Source of the DNA: Spirodela intermedia | Lineage: Eukaryota > Streptophyta > Magnoliopsida > Alismatales > Araceae | DNA: 64,000 bases | Direction of reading: 5' to 3' | NCBI GenBank assembly: GCA_902729315.2 | Contig: LR746272.1 | Location: 7,838,827 to 7,902,826, forward strand | Shown here: positions 25,059 through 37,153 of the stretch, in pieces | How positions within the stretch are numbered: position 1 is the stretch's first letter | Layout of the letters: the number at the start of each line of letters is the position of its first letter | Program-made: the position numbers and the translations under genes | Notes under the pieces: generated by a model | Told to the model about the DNA's origin: nothing | What the model saw: the letters and a program-made list of their open reading frames with translations, nothing else | The model's database searches: none

Positions 25059-26691
25059 ATGGTGACCGCGGAGACTGCTCGGAGTATCGTGGGGATTACA
25101 GGTGCTTGAGGAGTACCTATGCTTCGATGGATTTGCTAGGGTTTTTTGTCCCTTCGATCTCTCTATTGTTCTGATGCTTAACCGATAAAACGCCTGACCA
25201 CTGGACGGGTGATGAAGCACTGAGTTAGATAAATTTGCGTGCATGAAATGCTTCGTGAGTTGATCTCGGACATGAAAATAGTATCGACACCAGAAGGACG
25301 TACTACTTTGGCGCTTCTTTTGGTGTTCTGCTGTTCTGCTCCTATTAAACCGACAGTGACACTGGAATTTTCCTTCAGTGTGCTCCTGCATTGATCACAG
25401 GCGTTCTCGTGATTCTAACTACTTTCACTTCTTTCTCTCTCTCTAGGGAATGTGATCTCGTTCGGGCTCTTCCTCTCTCCTCTGTAAGCCCCTTCGTCTA
25501 CTCTTAGGCAGGATCCCAGCGGTTCCTCTCAAGCGTCTGCCATCGATCTTGGATCTGACGATGGATGCACGTTGGGTTAATCGTTTGATGGAGATTCCAG
25601 CAGAGGCCGTGGATCGTTTATCGGCATCTCCATGTCCTGTGTCGTTAATTAACGAAAACCCACGTTATCTTTGTGTCTCAGGCCAACCGTCTACAAGATA
25701 TGTGAGAAGAAGGCAGTGGAGGGCTTCTCACCGATCCCCTACCTAGCCACCCTTCTCAACTGCATGATGTGGGTCCTCTACGGCATCCCCCTCGTCCACC
25801 CCCACAGCCTTCTCGTCGTCACCATCAACGGCACCGGCCTCCTCCTCCAGACCATCTACCTCACCATTTTCATTCTCTACTCCACTCCCCCTCTCAGGGT
25901 AACGTACTCATCGGGCTACTCCTTTTCCGGTCTCCTCTTTTTTTATTTTTTGCTTCATCGATGCCGTTCCGTTCCTGAATTTCCTCTTCCCATCCACGAT
26001 GGTGCGATCGACAGCGCAAGGTTCTAAAGTTCGTCTCGGCTGAGATTCTGTTCATGATGGCCGTGGTGATTGGAGTTCTCATGGGAGCTAAAACCCATGA
26101 GAAGAGGTCGCTCATCGTCGGGGTGATGTCCGTCGTCTTCGGCACCTGCATGTATGCCTCGCCGCTGGCTGCCATGGTTAGATTCTCCGCACTCGCTCGT
26201 CTCGCTTCCCACCTACCTGCATGCCTTCACTGACCGATCGCTCATTCCAAAAACCTCGGCCCCCGCCTTGAGATCCTATTCTTCGATTGCAGAGGCTTGT
26301 AATCAGGACAAGAAGTGTCGAGTACATGCCCTTCTCTATCTCCATGGCATCGTTCCTGAACAGCATCTGCTGGACGCTCTATGCCGTCATCCGCTTCGAC
26401 ATCTTCATCACCGTGAGCCGACGCCATCCTATTTCTCCTGGACTCTCTATACCCGTTCAGTGCAGCCTTTGACGGCCCTCCTACTGGGCCATTCTCCTTC
26501 TGGACTTTTCCTCCTCGCAGATCCCCAACGGGCTTGGGACCCTGCTCAGCTTGGCGCAGCTCGTGTTGTACGCCACCTACTACTATTCGTCGACGCCGCC
26601 CAAGGACGAGCCCAAGCTGGACCTCCAGCTGCCGACTGCGACGGTCGCCCCTCGCAACGACAACGCGATCCCCTTCATCTCCACACGATGA
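25059..26691 (+). CDS. SWEET sugar transporter, clade II (SWEET4/5-like)
   Basis: Six exons with consistent phases: 25059-25101, 25447-25483, 25682-25898, 26015-26176, 26293-26412, 26521-26691. They encode 249 aa. SWEETs are seven-helix plasma- or organelle-membrane uniporters made of two MtN3/saliva repeats joined by a linker helix. Repeat 1 shows [19 protein letters not shown], then [20 protein letters not shown] and VVTINGTGL. Repeat 2 shows [43 protein letters not shown] and [17 protein letters not shown]. The tail is short and polar. The wording MMWVLYG and the N-terminus MVTAETAR resemble clade II members such as SWEET4, which carry hexoses; the precise paralogue is not settled. Exon 2 is only 37 nt. 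Transcribed away from the Cys-rich membrane protein gene. Confidence 0.94.
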
Positions 26692-27236
26692 TCATCCGGG
26701 GAGGCCATCCATCCCCTCATCTGCTCTACTTTTACCGAGATTGGCTCATGCATCTTCCCCTTCTTCTCCCCTGGATCACCTCTGCTAAGTGTTTACTCCT
26801 GTGGATCATCCTCCTCTCGATTGTGTTACTCACCGAGCTTCCTCCGTCAACTCCTTATAATAATCCCCACGTTTTGCACCTGGAGATCCCTGGTTTCCCG
26901 GGTCGGACAGGCCTGGAAGATGGGAAACGTCCGCCGAAAATCGACCCTCGCCGCCGCGACCCCGATTCGGAGAACCCCCGCCGTCCACGGCGGCGATTCG
27001 GTTCGGTCCCCATCCATCTTGGGGAAGAGAGAAGCAGGTGGGCGGCGGCGCTGTTCAAGCCCCCCGCCCCCACGCCATTCTTGGGAAACATTTCCCTGCT
27101 GTCTAAAAATCTACACTTAAGACGACCCATCACACCTAAAACGCCTTAATGACGCCCATTAATCCTACCTGCAATTCTCTAACCCAGTTCTTGCCGTTCA
27201 AAGATAATCACCGACATAATTTCAGATTAATAGCTA

Positions 27237-27276
<40 letters not shown>

Positions 27277-27478
27277 ATCGTTTTCCATCATCAAGGGCCC
27301 TCCGGGTGGCGTGGGGGGTACTCTCTGGAGGAGATAGCCTTATCCAGAAACCAGGCGAGGGCGATTCGCTCCCCGGCTGCGAACCTTATCCCTGCGTCCA
27401 AATCACTGCCGCTCTTCTCTGGTGAGGTGAGTACAGTGGGGTGAGGAGGGGATCCAAAACTTGTGTCTCAGCTCCACC
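26692..27478. other. Spacer between SWEET and CYP38
   Basis: Contains the SWEET 3' UTR, a GC-rich middle section, a (CT)n run at about 27239-27273 and the CYP38 leader. The pyrimidine tract lies on the sense strand of CYP38 about 200 bp before its ATG. No gene is seen. Confidence 0.55.
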
Positions 27479-30432
27479 ATGGCGGCTCTCCTCTCCTCCC
27501 ATCTCCGCCCCTGTGGCTCTTCTCTGGTGCTTCCAGTGTCTCCGGGGGGAAGGAACTGCTACGGCGGCCGTTCTATCCGCCCGGAGGGAGGAGTCGCCTG
27601 CTTCCGTCGCTTGGTCTGCCGATCGTCCTCCTCTTCATCCTCGAGGTCGTCTTCCCCCCGGTTTGAACCAGATGAATGTCAGGTGAGTCCTCTCCCTGAA
27701 TTCCTCCCGTTATCTTCTCGTTTTCTTATGCTCCGTTGAATTATCTCTGGTCCCGGCTCGGCATTGATGATTCGATCTAAACAAGTGGCGATCATCTGCT
27801 TGGATTCCCGAGAACGGGGTCGTCACGGGAAACCTGTTGAATAGATCGCAGGTGGCGATCCAGCGATCCCCAAATGCTCGCTTATTCGGCTTGCTGTTTC
27901 TTCAAATCATCTGTTGAGAATTGAATTATTTCAATTTCGTCATCTCACTGTGCTGCATTTTTGTGTCGTTCGTTGGCCAGAAGGTGATCCCACGCTTCCT
28001 AAAAGAGGGCGTAGTTTCTTTGGCTCTGGCCGTCGGACTTCTCGCCGGAGCGCCGGCACTGGACGTTCCTGCGTATGCCTCTCCATCGGGACCTGTTGTG
28101 CCCGACCTCGCCGTGCTGATATCCGGCCCTCCTATCAAGGATCCCGGAGCACTGTTGAGGAACGCTCTTCCCATAGACAACAAGGCCATTAGGGAAGTGC
28201 AGAAGCCGCTCGAGGACATCACCGAGAGTCTCAAGGTTGCCGGCGTCAAGGCGCTGGATTCGGTGGAGAGGGTAAGCAGCAGATGGAGAATCTCCTCTGT
28301 TTCTTCCTGTTGCAGTCAAATTATTACGGTTTTCTAAAATAGGGTTACTTCTGTGCTTTCAGAATGTGAGGCAGGCGTCCCGTGCTCTCAGCCAGGGGAG
28401 ATCACTGATTCTGTCAGGCCTTGCAGAGTCGAAAAGGGCACTGGGGGAGGAAACCCTGAGCAAGTTGGCTGCTGGGTTGGGCGAGCTCCAAACCATTGTA
28501 GAAGAAAGGAACAGGGATGCAGTGGCCCCAAAGCAGAAGGAGCTTCTTCAGTACGTTGGAAGGTAGGCAATTTGCTTCCAATATCCATCTCTCTCCTTTT
28601 TTTTATTTCCTTCATGCATATTAAAATATGCCCAGTTCTTCTCTTAAATTTCTACTTTTCTGAAATCCTCAAACCTCTCATAACCGGGGATCAGATTTCA
28701 ATTGGGACTATATGCTCTGTCCTAAAAAAAATCCCCTCATTGATATTTTTAATACATGTTGGGTGGAATTTATTTTTCATGGAGGTCAGGAAATAGGTTT
28801 AAACACTTTTATCTCTTGGCCTGGCATTATTAAGTTGTCTTTCTCTGCCTGCCATTCACTTTTTTTTTCCCTTCTTAAGTACATATTGTTAAATCTAAAG
28901 GATCTAATGTTGATATCAATGAAGAATGATAAAACATACATAGAATGGATTAAAGTCATATCTGAATCCATGAAGTCACAAATATGAAGATTGTCTTTTA
29001 GATCAGCACAGAAAAATCGTGTAATGACTTACTCAAAAGAAATTGGATACTCTAAAAGTGACATTCAATGTGTGACCCAAGAACTATGACTCATTTATAG
29101 ACAAGAGGTGATTAATCTCTTAGTATCTTCTTTTTAATATAGTCTATCATAAAATTAGAATAGAACTTAATCTCTACACATATTTATATTTACACTCATA
29201 CTTACGAGAGAGCTCGTAATCTTAAATACTTACAACTTCAATAAATCATTTTAAGTGGAATTAACTCAATGATAACATCATAATACACAATTCATATATA
29301 ATTTTTCACATTGAGATTAATTTAAAAACACATCACTTGTTATGTAATTAATTTATGACCAGCATATGATGAACACAGAATGTGTATTTAATTATGTAAT
29401 TAGGGTGGTATAAGTTATCTCTAGAAACATTCAATTGAGAAACAAGTTTCAGTTGGGTTGTCATCTAGATCGATTCTCCTCCATTCTATGGTGATGGTTG
29501 CAACCCGTTTGATCTTCGTTACCATTCTCCTGATTTCGTGCATAATCAATGATTATGCAAGATCTGGAACAGAATAAAATTTTTCTGAGAACACCTCGAG
29601 AGAAATTGTTCTCATATAGATCCTTGTGATTGACTGCAGCTGAGATCTTCCTGGGACATTGGATTTCTGCAGTGTTGAAGAGGATATGGTGGATGGTTTC
29701 CCAATTGAGGTGCCCGAAGAGTACCGCAATATGCCCATTCTGAAAGGGAGGGCGACAGTGGATATGAAGGTTAAGGTCAAGGACAACCCCAATGCCCAGG
29801 ACTTCGTCTTCCGCATGGTTCTGGATGGCTACAACGCTCCTGTGACTGCAGGGAATTTCCTCGATCTCGTCCAGAGACACTTCTACGACGGCATGGAGAT
29901 CCAGAGAGGTAGCCCTCTGAGCCTCCCATTCCATCCCTGAACGCATATCCCATATCGCATATCTCTTCGATGCTGGCCGCTGATGGTGCATTCTGCTGCA
30001 GCGGACGGCTTCGTGGTCCAGACCGGAGATCCTGATGGTCCTGCCGAAGGCTTCATCGATCCAAGCACCGAGAAGATCCGCACGGTTCCGTTGGAAATCA
30101 TGGTGGTCGGCGACAAATCGCCCATCTATGGTGAAACCTTGGAGGTGAGCCCCTGTTCCCATGGTGGATCAAGGAGAGCGATTTCTACCCATAATAGGAA
30201 ATGGAAGGGGCCTCGAGCTTTCATCTTGTTCGAGCTCCGATCTGTGCGGGAGCTTGGAGGCCTTCTTCTGGGATGAACAGTCCATGACCCGCACTCAGGC
30301 ATCGAGATCTCATCTGATGGCTTCCTCTGTGTGATTTTTCAGGATCTAGGCCGATACAAGGACCAGACCCGGCTGCCTTTCAACGCATTTGGAACCCTAG
30401 CCATGGCGAGAGAGGTAATTGCTCTCTGTCTC

Positions 30433-30475
<43 letters not shown>

Positions 30476-30744
30476 CTCTGTTCTTTCTCTCTCTTAATCT
30501 CTGTGCTGTGGGACAGGAATTCGACAACAACTCGGCCTCCAGCCAGGTGTTCTGGCTTCTGAAGGAAAGTGAGCTCACTCCGAGCAACGCCAACATCTTG
30601 GACGGCAGGTACTCTGTCTTCGGGTACATCACACAGAACGAGGATTTATTGGCAGACCTCAAGGTGGGAGATGTGATCGAGTCGATCGAAGTGGTTTCCG
30701 GGCTCGACAACCTGGTCAACCCCAGCTACAAGGTCGCGGGTTGA
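27479..30744 (+). CDS. CYP38: Thylakoid-lumen cyclophilin CYP38/TLP40
   Basis: Seven exons: 27479-27682, 27981-28271, 28363-28562, 29673-29908, 30002-30144, 30343-30414, 30517-30744; 457 aa, close to Arabidopsis CYP38. The N-terminus is a bipartite leader: a Ser/Arg-rich chloroplast part (residues 1-68), then a hydrophobic thylakoid signal ([15 protein letters not shown]) ending in AYA. The mature protein starts near [19 protein letters not shown], followed by a helical bundle (exons 2-3) and a C-terminal cyclophilin-like barrel (exons 4-7; [48 protein letters not shown]). CYP38 is required for photosystem II assembly and stability and in Arabidopsis lacks clear prolyl-isomerase activity. Intron 3 is 1.1 kb and AT-rich, while the others are short. 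The gene converges on the kinase gene, with 321 bp between the stop codons. Confidence 0.95.
30424..30475. repeat. (CT)n tract in CYP38 intron 6
   Basis: An almost pure CT run lies immediately after the exon 6 donor (GT at 30415-30416) and fills half of the 102-bp intron, with pyrimidines on the sense strand. Confidence 0.9.
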
Positions 30745-31065
30745 CTATCGCCCACCTCCTAACTGCACCTCTTCATGTATAAATACGAGGGCTCAATCAA
30801 TTTTCTTTCCAGGTTTCATCGTAGATCGTCCGGCTCAGCTCTTCCTTTTTTTTTTTCTGCCAGAGGTTTTGTAAACGAGGGATTGCCGAACCAATTCCTT
30901 CAGAAAATCTCCTCGAAATTGAGGCTCCATTTTGATCAACCCCGTCTATGCTCGTTGACTTTCGGAATATCAACTATCTTAGATCTGCATGGTCAACTCT
31001 CTTCACATCATCATCATCATCATCATCATCGTCATCATCAGGAGAAGATCTGACTTCGAGGTCAA
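30745..31065. other. Convergent 3' spacer between CYP38 and the kinase gene
   Basis: The 321-bp spacer must contain both 3' UTRs. It includes a T-run at about 30847-30857 and an (ATC)n run at about 31006-31040. No separate gene is seen. Confidence 0.6.
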
Positions 31066-32137
31066 CTAAGGGCCTCGGGTCCGGCGTAAACAGAGGCAGC
31101 TCCGCTGCTGGTCGTCGGCGATCATGCCGCCGCCTTTGGTGGTGTCGATGGCCTCCAAGATCGCCACCACCTCGTCCATCTCCGGCCGGCGGTCCGGGTT
31201 CGCGTCCCAGCACCTCTTCATCACGTTCCCCAGCGAGCTCGGGCAGCACCGAGGGATCTCCGGCCGCAGGTTCTGACAGAATCGAAGCAGCAAAAGGAAA
31301 AAAAGTCAACTCACCTAACAAATCTCGAAGCAGTATAAGATCGCATCTGGAAAAAAATGGGATTTGGAGAAGCAGGAAGGTCAACTTATCCAATAATTTT
31401 TCATAACAAAAGTCAACGCATCTAAAAGAGCTCAGAAAAGCTCTTAAAGATCGCATCTAAATATGAGAATTGGAAAAGCAAGATAGGTTAATGCATCTAA
31501 AAAAGCTCATAGGACTTAAAAGACTGCATCTAAAGCAGATATTTGGAAACGGTGAAAAAGGTCAACGCATCTAAAAAATTGCAGCAGCATAAAAAGTCAA
31601 TGCACCTAAAAAGGCTCAAAGAGCTTAAAGATCGCATCTAAAAATGAAGATTGGAGGAGCATAAAGAGGTCAGCGCACCTGCCGGACGACGGCAGAGGAG
31701 ACCTCGGCGAAGGTGAGGTCCGGGTAGGGCATGTCGCAGCAGTAGATCTCCCACAGGCAGATCCCAAAGCTGTAGACGTCGCACTTCCTGTTGTAGGGGT
31801 GGCCGTTGAGCACCTGAAGGCGACCCAGAAGAGTCAACCCGCGTCAGAGACCAGATAGAGGTCAACGATGCTGAAAATGGGTATAGGTCAACGATGCTGA
31901 AGCGGGTGGAGGTAAACCTCCGGGGCCATGTAACCGAGAGTGCCGGTCTCTCCGGTCATGTCGTTGGGATTCTGAGCTTCGAGCCGGGCCACGCCGAAGT
32001 CAGCGATCTTCACGGTCCTCGCCTTGTCCATCAGCATGTTCTCGGTCTTCACGTCCCGGTGGACGACCTTCTTCGAGTGGAGGTAGCTCAGCCTGCGCCG
32101 CAAAAAGGACGGCGGCTCATCAACTCCGAAGACAGAA

Positions 32138-32178
<41 letters not shown>

Positions 32179-33016
32179 TGACCCTCTGGCGAGGTCGAGG
32201 GCGATCTGGACGACGACTTTGAATGGCAGCTTCCTGCGCCGGTTCTTGATGAGGTACGACTTCAGGGTGCCCCCAGGGAGGTACTCCACCACCACGCAGC
32301 AGATGTTGGTGGGCATCCCCAGTTGACCGGATTCTGTCTGAATTTCCAGGTCCGTCGCGCCCATTATCGCGCCCACAAACTGTTTTATCACATTTTTGCG
32401 GAAATGAATGCAGCTCAGGTTTGGAAAGTTCCGGTTTTATCACACTAATAATTTTTTTTTCCTACAAAAAGTCAACCCGGAACGGGAACATGGTTGACAA
32501 AAGGACAACGCAAAGTCTTTTCTATGGGGGCGGGATGGTCAGAGTAAGATCGGTACCTTGGTGACATTAAGATGGTCGAGCTTGTGCCAGACAACAACCT
32601 CCTGAGTGAAGGCCGCCCTGAGGGAAGCGATCTCGGCTTCTGTTCTGGCTCCTTCCTCGCCCCAGTCCAGCAGTTTGACTGAACAAGGCAAGTGGCCAAG
32701 AATATTGGTCAACTCACTCTGATCTATCCCTCCCACCACCATAATATGACACCCTTGCTCGTATAAACCAAGATTATTCTTCTTCGTCTCACCAGTGAGT
32801 TGACTCTGGGTTTTGGGAATAACGGCCCTTTTAAGATCACATCGTCAAAGTAGAGGTTCTCAATTTAGGTAGAGGATGTTGAACCAGAGCGAATAATAAT
32901 CAGTCAATGATTACCGAAGGGACTGCTTATCCTTGAGCTGATATATATAGAGAAACGTGAGCTGAATCCAACTCCCAAAGGACGGCGAAGCTGTGCCCCA
33001 GAAAAAGTCCGCGGAG

Positions 33017-33102
<86 letters not shown>

Positions 33103-33654
33103 ATCGTATCTCAAAACATAAACCAGGGTTTGTTGATGAGGGGGAAGATCGGAGCAAGAAGAAAAGCTGAGTAGAAGTCAGAAGCGAAGACGCAGAAATC
33201 AGAGAGGAGAGGCGTATGCTCGGAGCTAACTAAAAGCACTGGCTGCGATGGAGGACGATGGAAGAGACACCCAGGAATCAAGATTTCAGCGAGCTGTCCA
33301 CCAGGAGTCTCAGAAAATTGTAGAGCGAGAGAGAGAGAGAGAGAGCGACTCACCGGCGACGTCGAGGCCTTCGTAGACGCCGCGGTGGACGGTGCCGAAG
33401 GTACCCCGGGCGATGGCTCCCTTGATGACGAGCTTGGAGGGGTCGATCTCCCACTCCGGCTTCTCCCTGGCAGCGCCGCCAGACCGCCCCCGGCTGCCGC
33501 CACCGCCCTCCTGCTTCCTGATCTTCTCCAGCGTCCAGACCCGTGAGAGGTGCCGCTCCAGCTGCTCGTCCAGGCTCTTCAGGTCGATCTGGTCCGCCCT
33601 CACGAACCCGCCGCCGCCGCCTCCGTCGCCCCCCTCCATTTCTCCTTCGTCCAC
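31066..33654 (-). CDS. Raf-like MAPKKK, group C (CBC/MRK1-type Ser/Thr kinase)
   Basis: Six exons read leftwards: 33654-33354, 32678-32557, 32379-32183, 32092-31918, 31813-31679, 31272-31066; 378 aa with matching phases. After an acidic/Gly-rich start and a helical segment (SLDEQLERHLSRVWTLEKI), the kinase domain begins at EWEIDPSKL. Visible motifs are the P-loop GAIARGTFGTVHRG (residues 79-92), catalytic Lys102 (VKLLDWG), VVVEYLPGGTLKSYL, the catalytic loop HRDVKTEN (Asp220), DFG (Asp238), GTLGYMAPE and CDVYSFGICLWEIYCCDMPYP. The C-terminus GGGMIADDQQRSCLCLRRTRGP is characteristic of this group, which includes Arabidopsis CBC1/CBC2 (stomatal opening in blue light and low CO2) and MRK1. All catalytic residues are present, so it should be active; which paralogue it is remains open. 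Its introns carry GA/CT tracts and a TTGAC-rich minisatellite. Confidence 0.94.
31300..31678. repeat. Degenerate GTCAAYGCAYCT minisatellite filling kinase intron 5
   Basis: The core GTCA(A/G)(C/T)GCA(C/T)CTAAAA or close variants occur at 31412, 31487, 31561, 31596 and 31669, with more diverged copies at 31305 and 31380. Spacing is about 74 bp with some half-length steps. Between cores the words AGATCGCATCTAAA and GCTCAAAGAGCTTAAAG recur. The last core overlaps the exon 5 splice donor. Confidence 0.8.
32141..32177. repeat. (GA)n tract in kinase intron 3
   Basis: Pure GA on the plus strand, hence CT on the sense strand of the kinase gene, placed next to the exon 3 donor. Confidence 0.9.
33029..33100. 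repeat. Long (GA)n tract in kinase intron 1
   Basis: About 35 GA dinucleotides in a row, one of the longest simple repeats in the window; CT on the sense strand. A shorter tract of the same type lies at about 33326-33345, directly after the exon 1 donor. Confidence 0.92.
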
Positions 33655-35187
33655 CGCCCTTCGCCGGCGCCTCCCCTCACGCTCCTCTGGGGAGACGGCG
33701 GCGGGAGGTCGAAGAAGAGGAAGCCTGCCGCCGGCGGTGGGCTCTTCGGAGCACCACCACAGTCATCGCCGCCACGGCGGCCACTACTTACAGAGTTGAC
33801 GATCAGCTACTTCCCAGTTCTCTCTACCTCCCCCTCCTTCCTCCTCTACGTTCCATGTGACCACATGGGTTGCCTGAACACAACGTGCTTCTCTGACCCA
33901 CCTCTCTCTTCCTCTCTTTCTCTCTCTCTCTCTCTCTTATCCTCGTTAAGCTCTAGCAGCTGCATTGGTCTTATGAAAGAACCTACCCCAAGCATTCCTC
34001 CCTAGAGTCTGATGATCACCCACACCCGAGATGGGGAAAACCGTGGGGGCCGGTGGGGCGAAGGTCAACAACCAGGAGGTGTGATGAAACCAGGGCGGCA
34101 GTAGCCGCCAAGGTGGGCATTCATCAGGGGCCTGCTGGAAATCGGCGCGTGGCCTTTTTGTCAAATCAGCTTTTCCCACGCGGCGCATAGAGATCAGAGG
34201 CTTTGACTGGGGAGAGCTCAGACGGCGCTCTCCTCCCTCTTTATAATAACTGGTGGAGAGAGAGGGAGGGGAAGGCACGTGACTCATCCGCTCAAGTCAG
34301 ATGGGTTGACGGGAGTCAATCCAAAGAGATAGATATCAGCATATCAATGCCGGTGTCCTCTTGTCCACTGTCCTGTGAATATACGAATATACCGGATCAA
34401 CCCACATGCATTTTCCTAAACCCCACAATTTTTTATAAAAAAAAGAAGTCACTCAATTCTTGATGCGTTATCTTCTCTTTGAGAGGATCGCAGTGGGCAG
34501 CACCAATCAACGGGCGCCGAGATTTCTCTTTTTTTTATTATTATTCTGCAGAAGATCCAAAAGGGGGGCACCAGCGGACAAAAGATGGTGGTAAAAAAAT
34601 CTGATGCATCCATCGGAAGGATCCGGACAAGCCGGAGCTACGCCGGAGCGAGAACGGGGAAGTACATTCCCCACCGCCAAAACCCCATTTCCGGATTGAC
34701 CCAAGGTGATTGATATAAAAGAGAGAAAGCAGATCATCTTCTTCTTTTTCTTTTTTTTTAAGGTAATTTTTTAACCCCATCTCCCCAGTATTTAGAGACG
34801 ACTTCTCTAAGTCAATGACTACGAGTGTCAAAAGTCTAAAGTAATACTCACCGGGGCCGGAGTCGTCCCACTAAGCCACGGGGCCTGCAGATATTGTCTA
34901 CTTTAGTCAATGACAAGAACAATAATAATAATACGAATAATCATTCAGAGGAGGAAATTGGTAGAGAACCTGACAGCGCTCCATTGGCGAACTCTGTCTC
35001 GGCCTGTCACGGGCGGGGGGGGTGGGGCGTGGTGTGGGGGGGAGAGAAAGAGAGAGAGAGAGAGAGAGAGCCCACGTCGTATGTATGCATGTATGCATGT
35101 ATGTATAAGAGAGGGACCGACTGTTCATACAGATCATAACCACTGTGTATGGCGACATGATTTGAAGAATGATGTGATTGGATTAGA
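33655..35187. other. Spacer between the kinase and HD-domain genes
   Basis: Contains the kinase promoter and leader and the HD-domain gene 3' UTR. A TATA-like word on the minus strand at 34241-34245 (TTATAAAG context) lies about 590 bp before the kinase ATG. TTGAC or GTCAA words recur throughout. A (GA)n tract lies at 35045-35071, followed by a short (ATGT/ATGC) run at 35080-35105. No gene is seen. Confidence 0.5.
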
Positions 35188-37120
35188 TTACTTGCGGCGT
35201 TTCTTCTTGTCCGGGGTATCGTGGACTTGGGCCTTGACGCCGAACATCCTCAGCTGGAGATTCTCAAACGCCTCCGATATCGCTTCCACCTGAATTCAAA
35301 ACCAGTGAGCGAGGGGGTGAGGAGAAAAAAAGGAAAAGAAAGGGGGAGATGGTGGGTGAGGTTCCACCGACCAGCTCTGGCTTCTTCGAGTAAACGCGGA
35401 CGATTCTGTCCTGGTAGGACACCGGCAGGAGGTGGCTGATGCGGTCGTCAGAGACTGGGAACTTGCCGCCGCTCTCGTAGTCCTGAAAGCAAGAGTCAAC
35501 CATCTAACATGAACAGGGGAAAGGCAGGGACGTTGACGAAAAGATCATTGCAGGGAAGTTTTAACGGGATTCGCGGATTAGACAGAGAAAGTTGATACCT
35601 TGAAGAAGTTGATGCTGATTGGTCGCGCATTCGCAGGCCCAGAAAACATAATTAAAGATTATCAGCAGCAGAAGAGCCGATTCGACTGACGTTTATGAAA
35701 GCACCGAAATGCGTATTAAAATGAAAATATGTGCCCGTCAAGAACCTGCGGAGGGGGTTATCGTTTCCGCATGTCAAATCAATCTTGACATTGCTCACCG
35801 CAACGTCTTCCTCTCTTAAAGTGATTCCAGTAGCTCTCTACAGGCACAAGACTTGTCAGCTAGAACCACTCAGTGGAGCAATCAGTGACAAGGTAACAGC
35901 AGAAATACGAGGCGCCCGGAGGAAGGACCTGAGAACAGACAATATCTTGCGGGGTGATGTTTTTAAAATGCTCCAGTTCATCCTTGGGGACGGCAAACTC
36001 ATTGCAGAACTGCCGTAAGACACCCAACGAGCCTTTAGGACACGTGGCAGAATATAAACATAGCACGTAAAATAGAACACAATTCTCCGCATTTCAAGTG
36101 ATTTCTTCGAGGTATGGTTGGAATTTTTAGGGACATGAGTGGACAAAATAAGAATAACTGTACCCTTTAAAAATAAAATATAATAATAATAATTTTATAT
36201 TTTAAATGTTGATGAAAAAAGAAAAGAACAAAAGAGATTCGTACCTGATATAATTCTCTGCGTCGGATGCGCCGGATTAAATCCCGCGATTCCTGTAGCT
36301 CCGGGTTTGGAGCTGTTTCAATAGTTTTGATTATAGTGTCATCTAGCTGCAGAAGACCCAGATACGGGCATCAACATGGATCTGTAAAACATTAACCAGA
36401 CTGGGTGACCAGCACAGACGATCAGAGTACCTTCCAATACTCGCTGGGATCGTAGATGTGAGAAGAGATTTCCAGAAAATCGTTGGCTTTCACGAGTGCG
36501 TCCACGAGCATGAGCTCTATAGCCTGCACAGAAATCCTACTGTCAGTTGGCTGGGGCTTTAGAGTAAAAGAGCAACCGTATGAATGGATTAGAGCATCAC
36601 CTTTACTTTCGCATGAGTATAGACGGTTCGATGAAGATCAGCGCGGGTGGCGAATAATTTGTGGATCGTTAGATCTAATAGGATGAACCATATCAGCAGG
36701 GTAGAAGTAAGATACATCTGGATACGGCAAAAATATGAGATTGTGATCTGACACTAACATTCCTTTGCGGGGTAGCAAATTTCATCATCTATAACTCGCA
36801 TGCTCTCCATTAGCCTGGAACAAACAACATAGAACGCATACGGCATCATTCTTATTGACTGAAACCTAGAAGTCAACATAGTTGGAGGGCTGGAATTCAA
36901 ATTATCTAAAAGATCCCATAACACAATCCCCTACATGCATTAATAAATATAAGTTTGGACAAAGTACGCAAGTATTTTCAATTCATACCTCCTGAACTGA
37001 AAATTGCATCCAAGACCACAGGCACGAGAATCACGACCAATATAATCAAACCTATTCATTAGGATATATATATACAACGACATCAGGCACTTCTAAAGAA
37101 GTCAGCATAAACGTTCAAAA

Positions 37121-37153
<33 letters not shown>

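Noticed and set aside
26154-27149. 331-codon plus-strand frame over the SWEET 3' part and downstream
   Set aside because: Runs through SWEET exons and introns in a different phase and continues into the spacer; no family resemblance.
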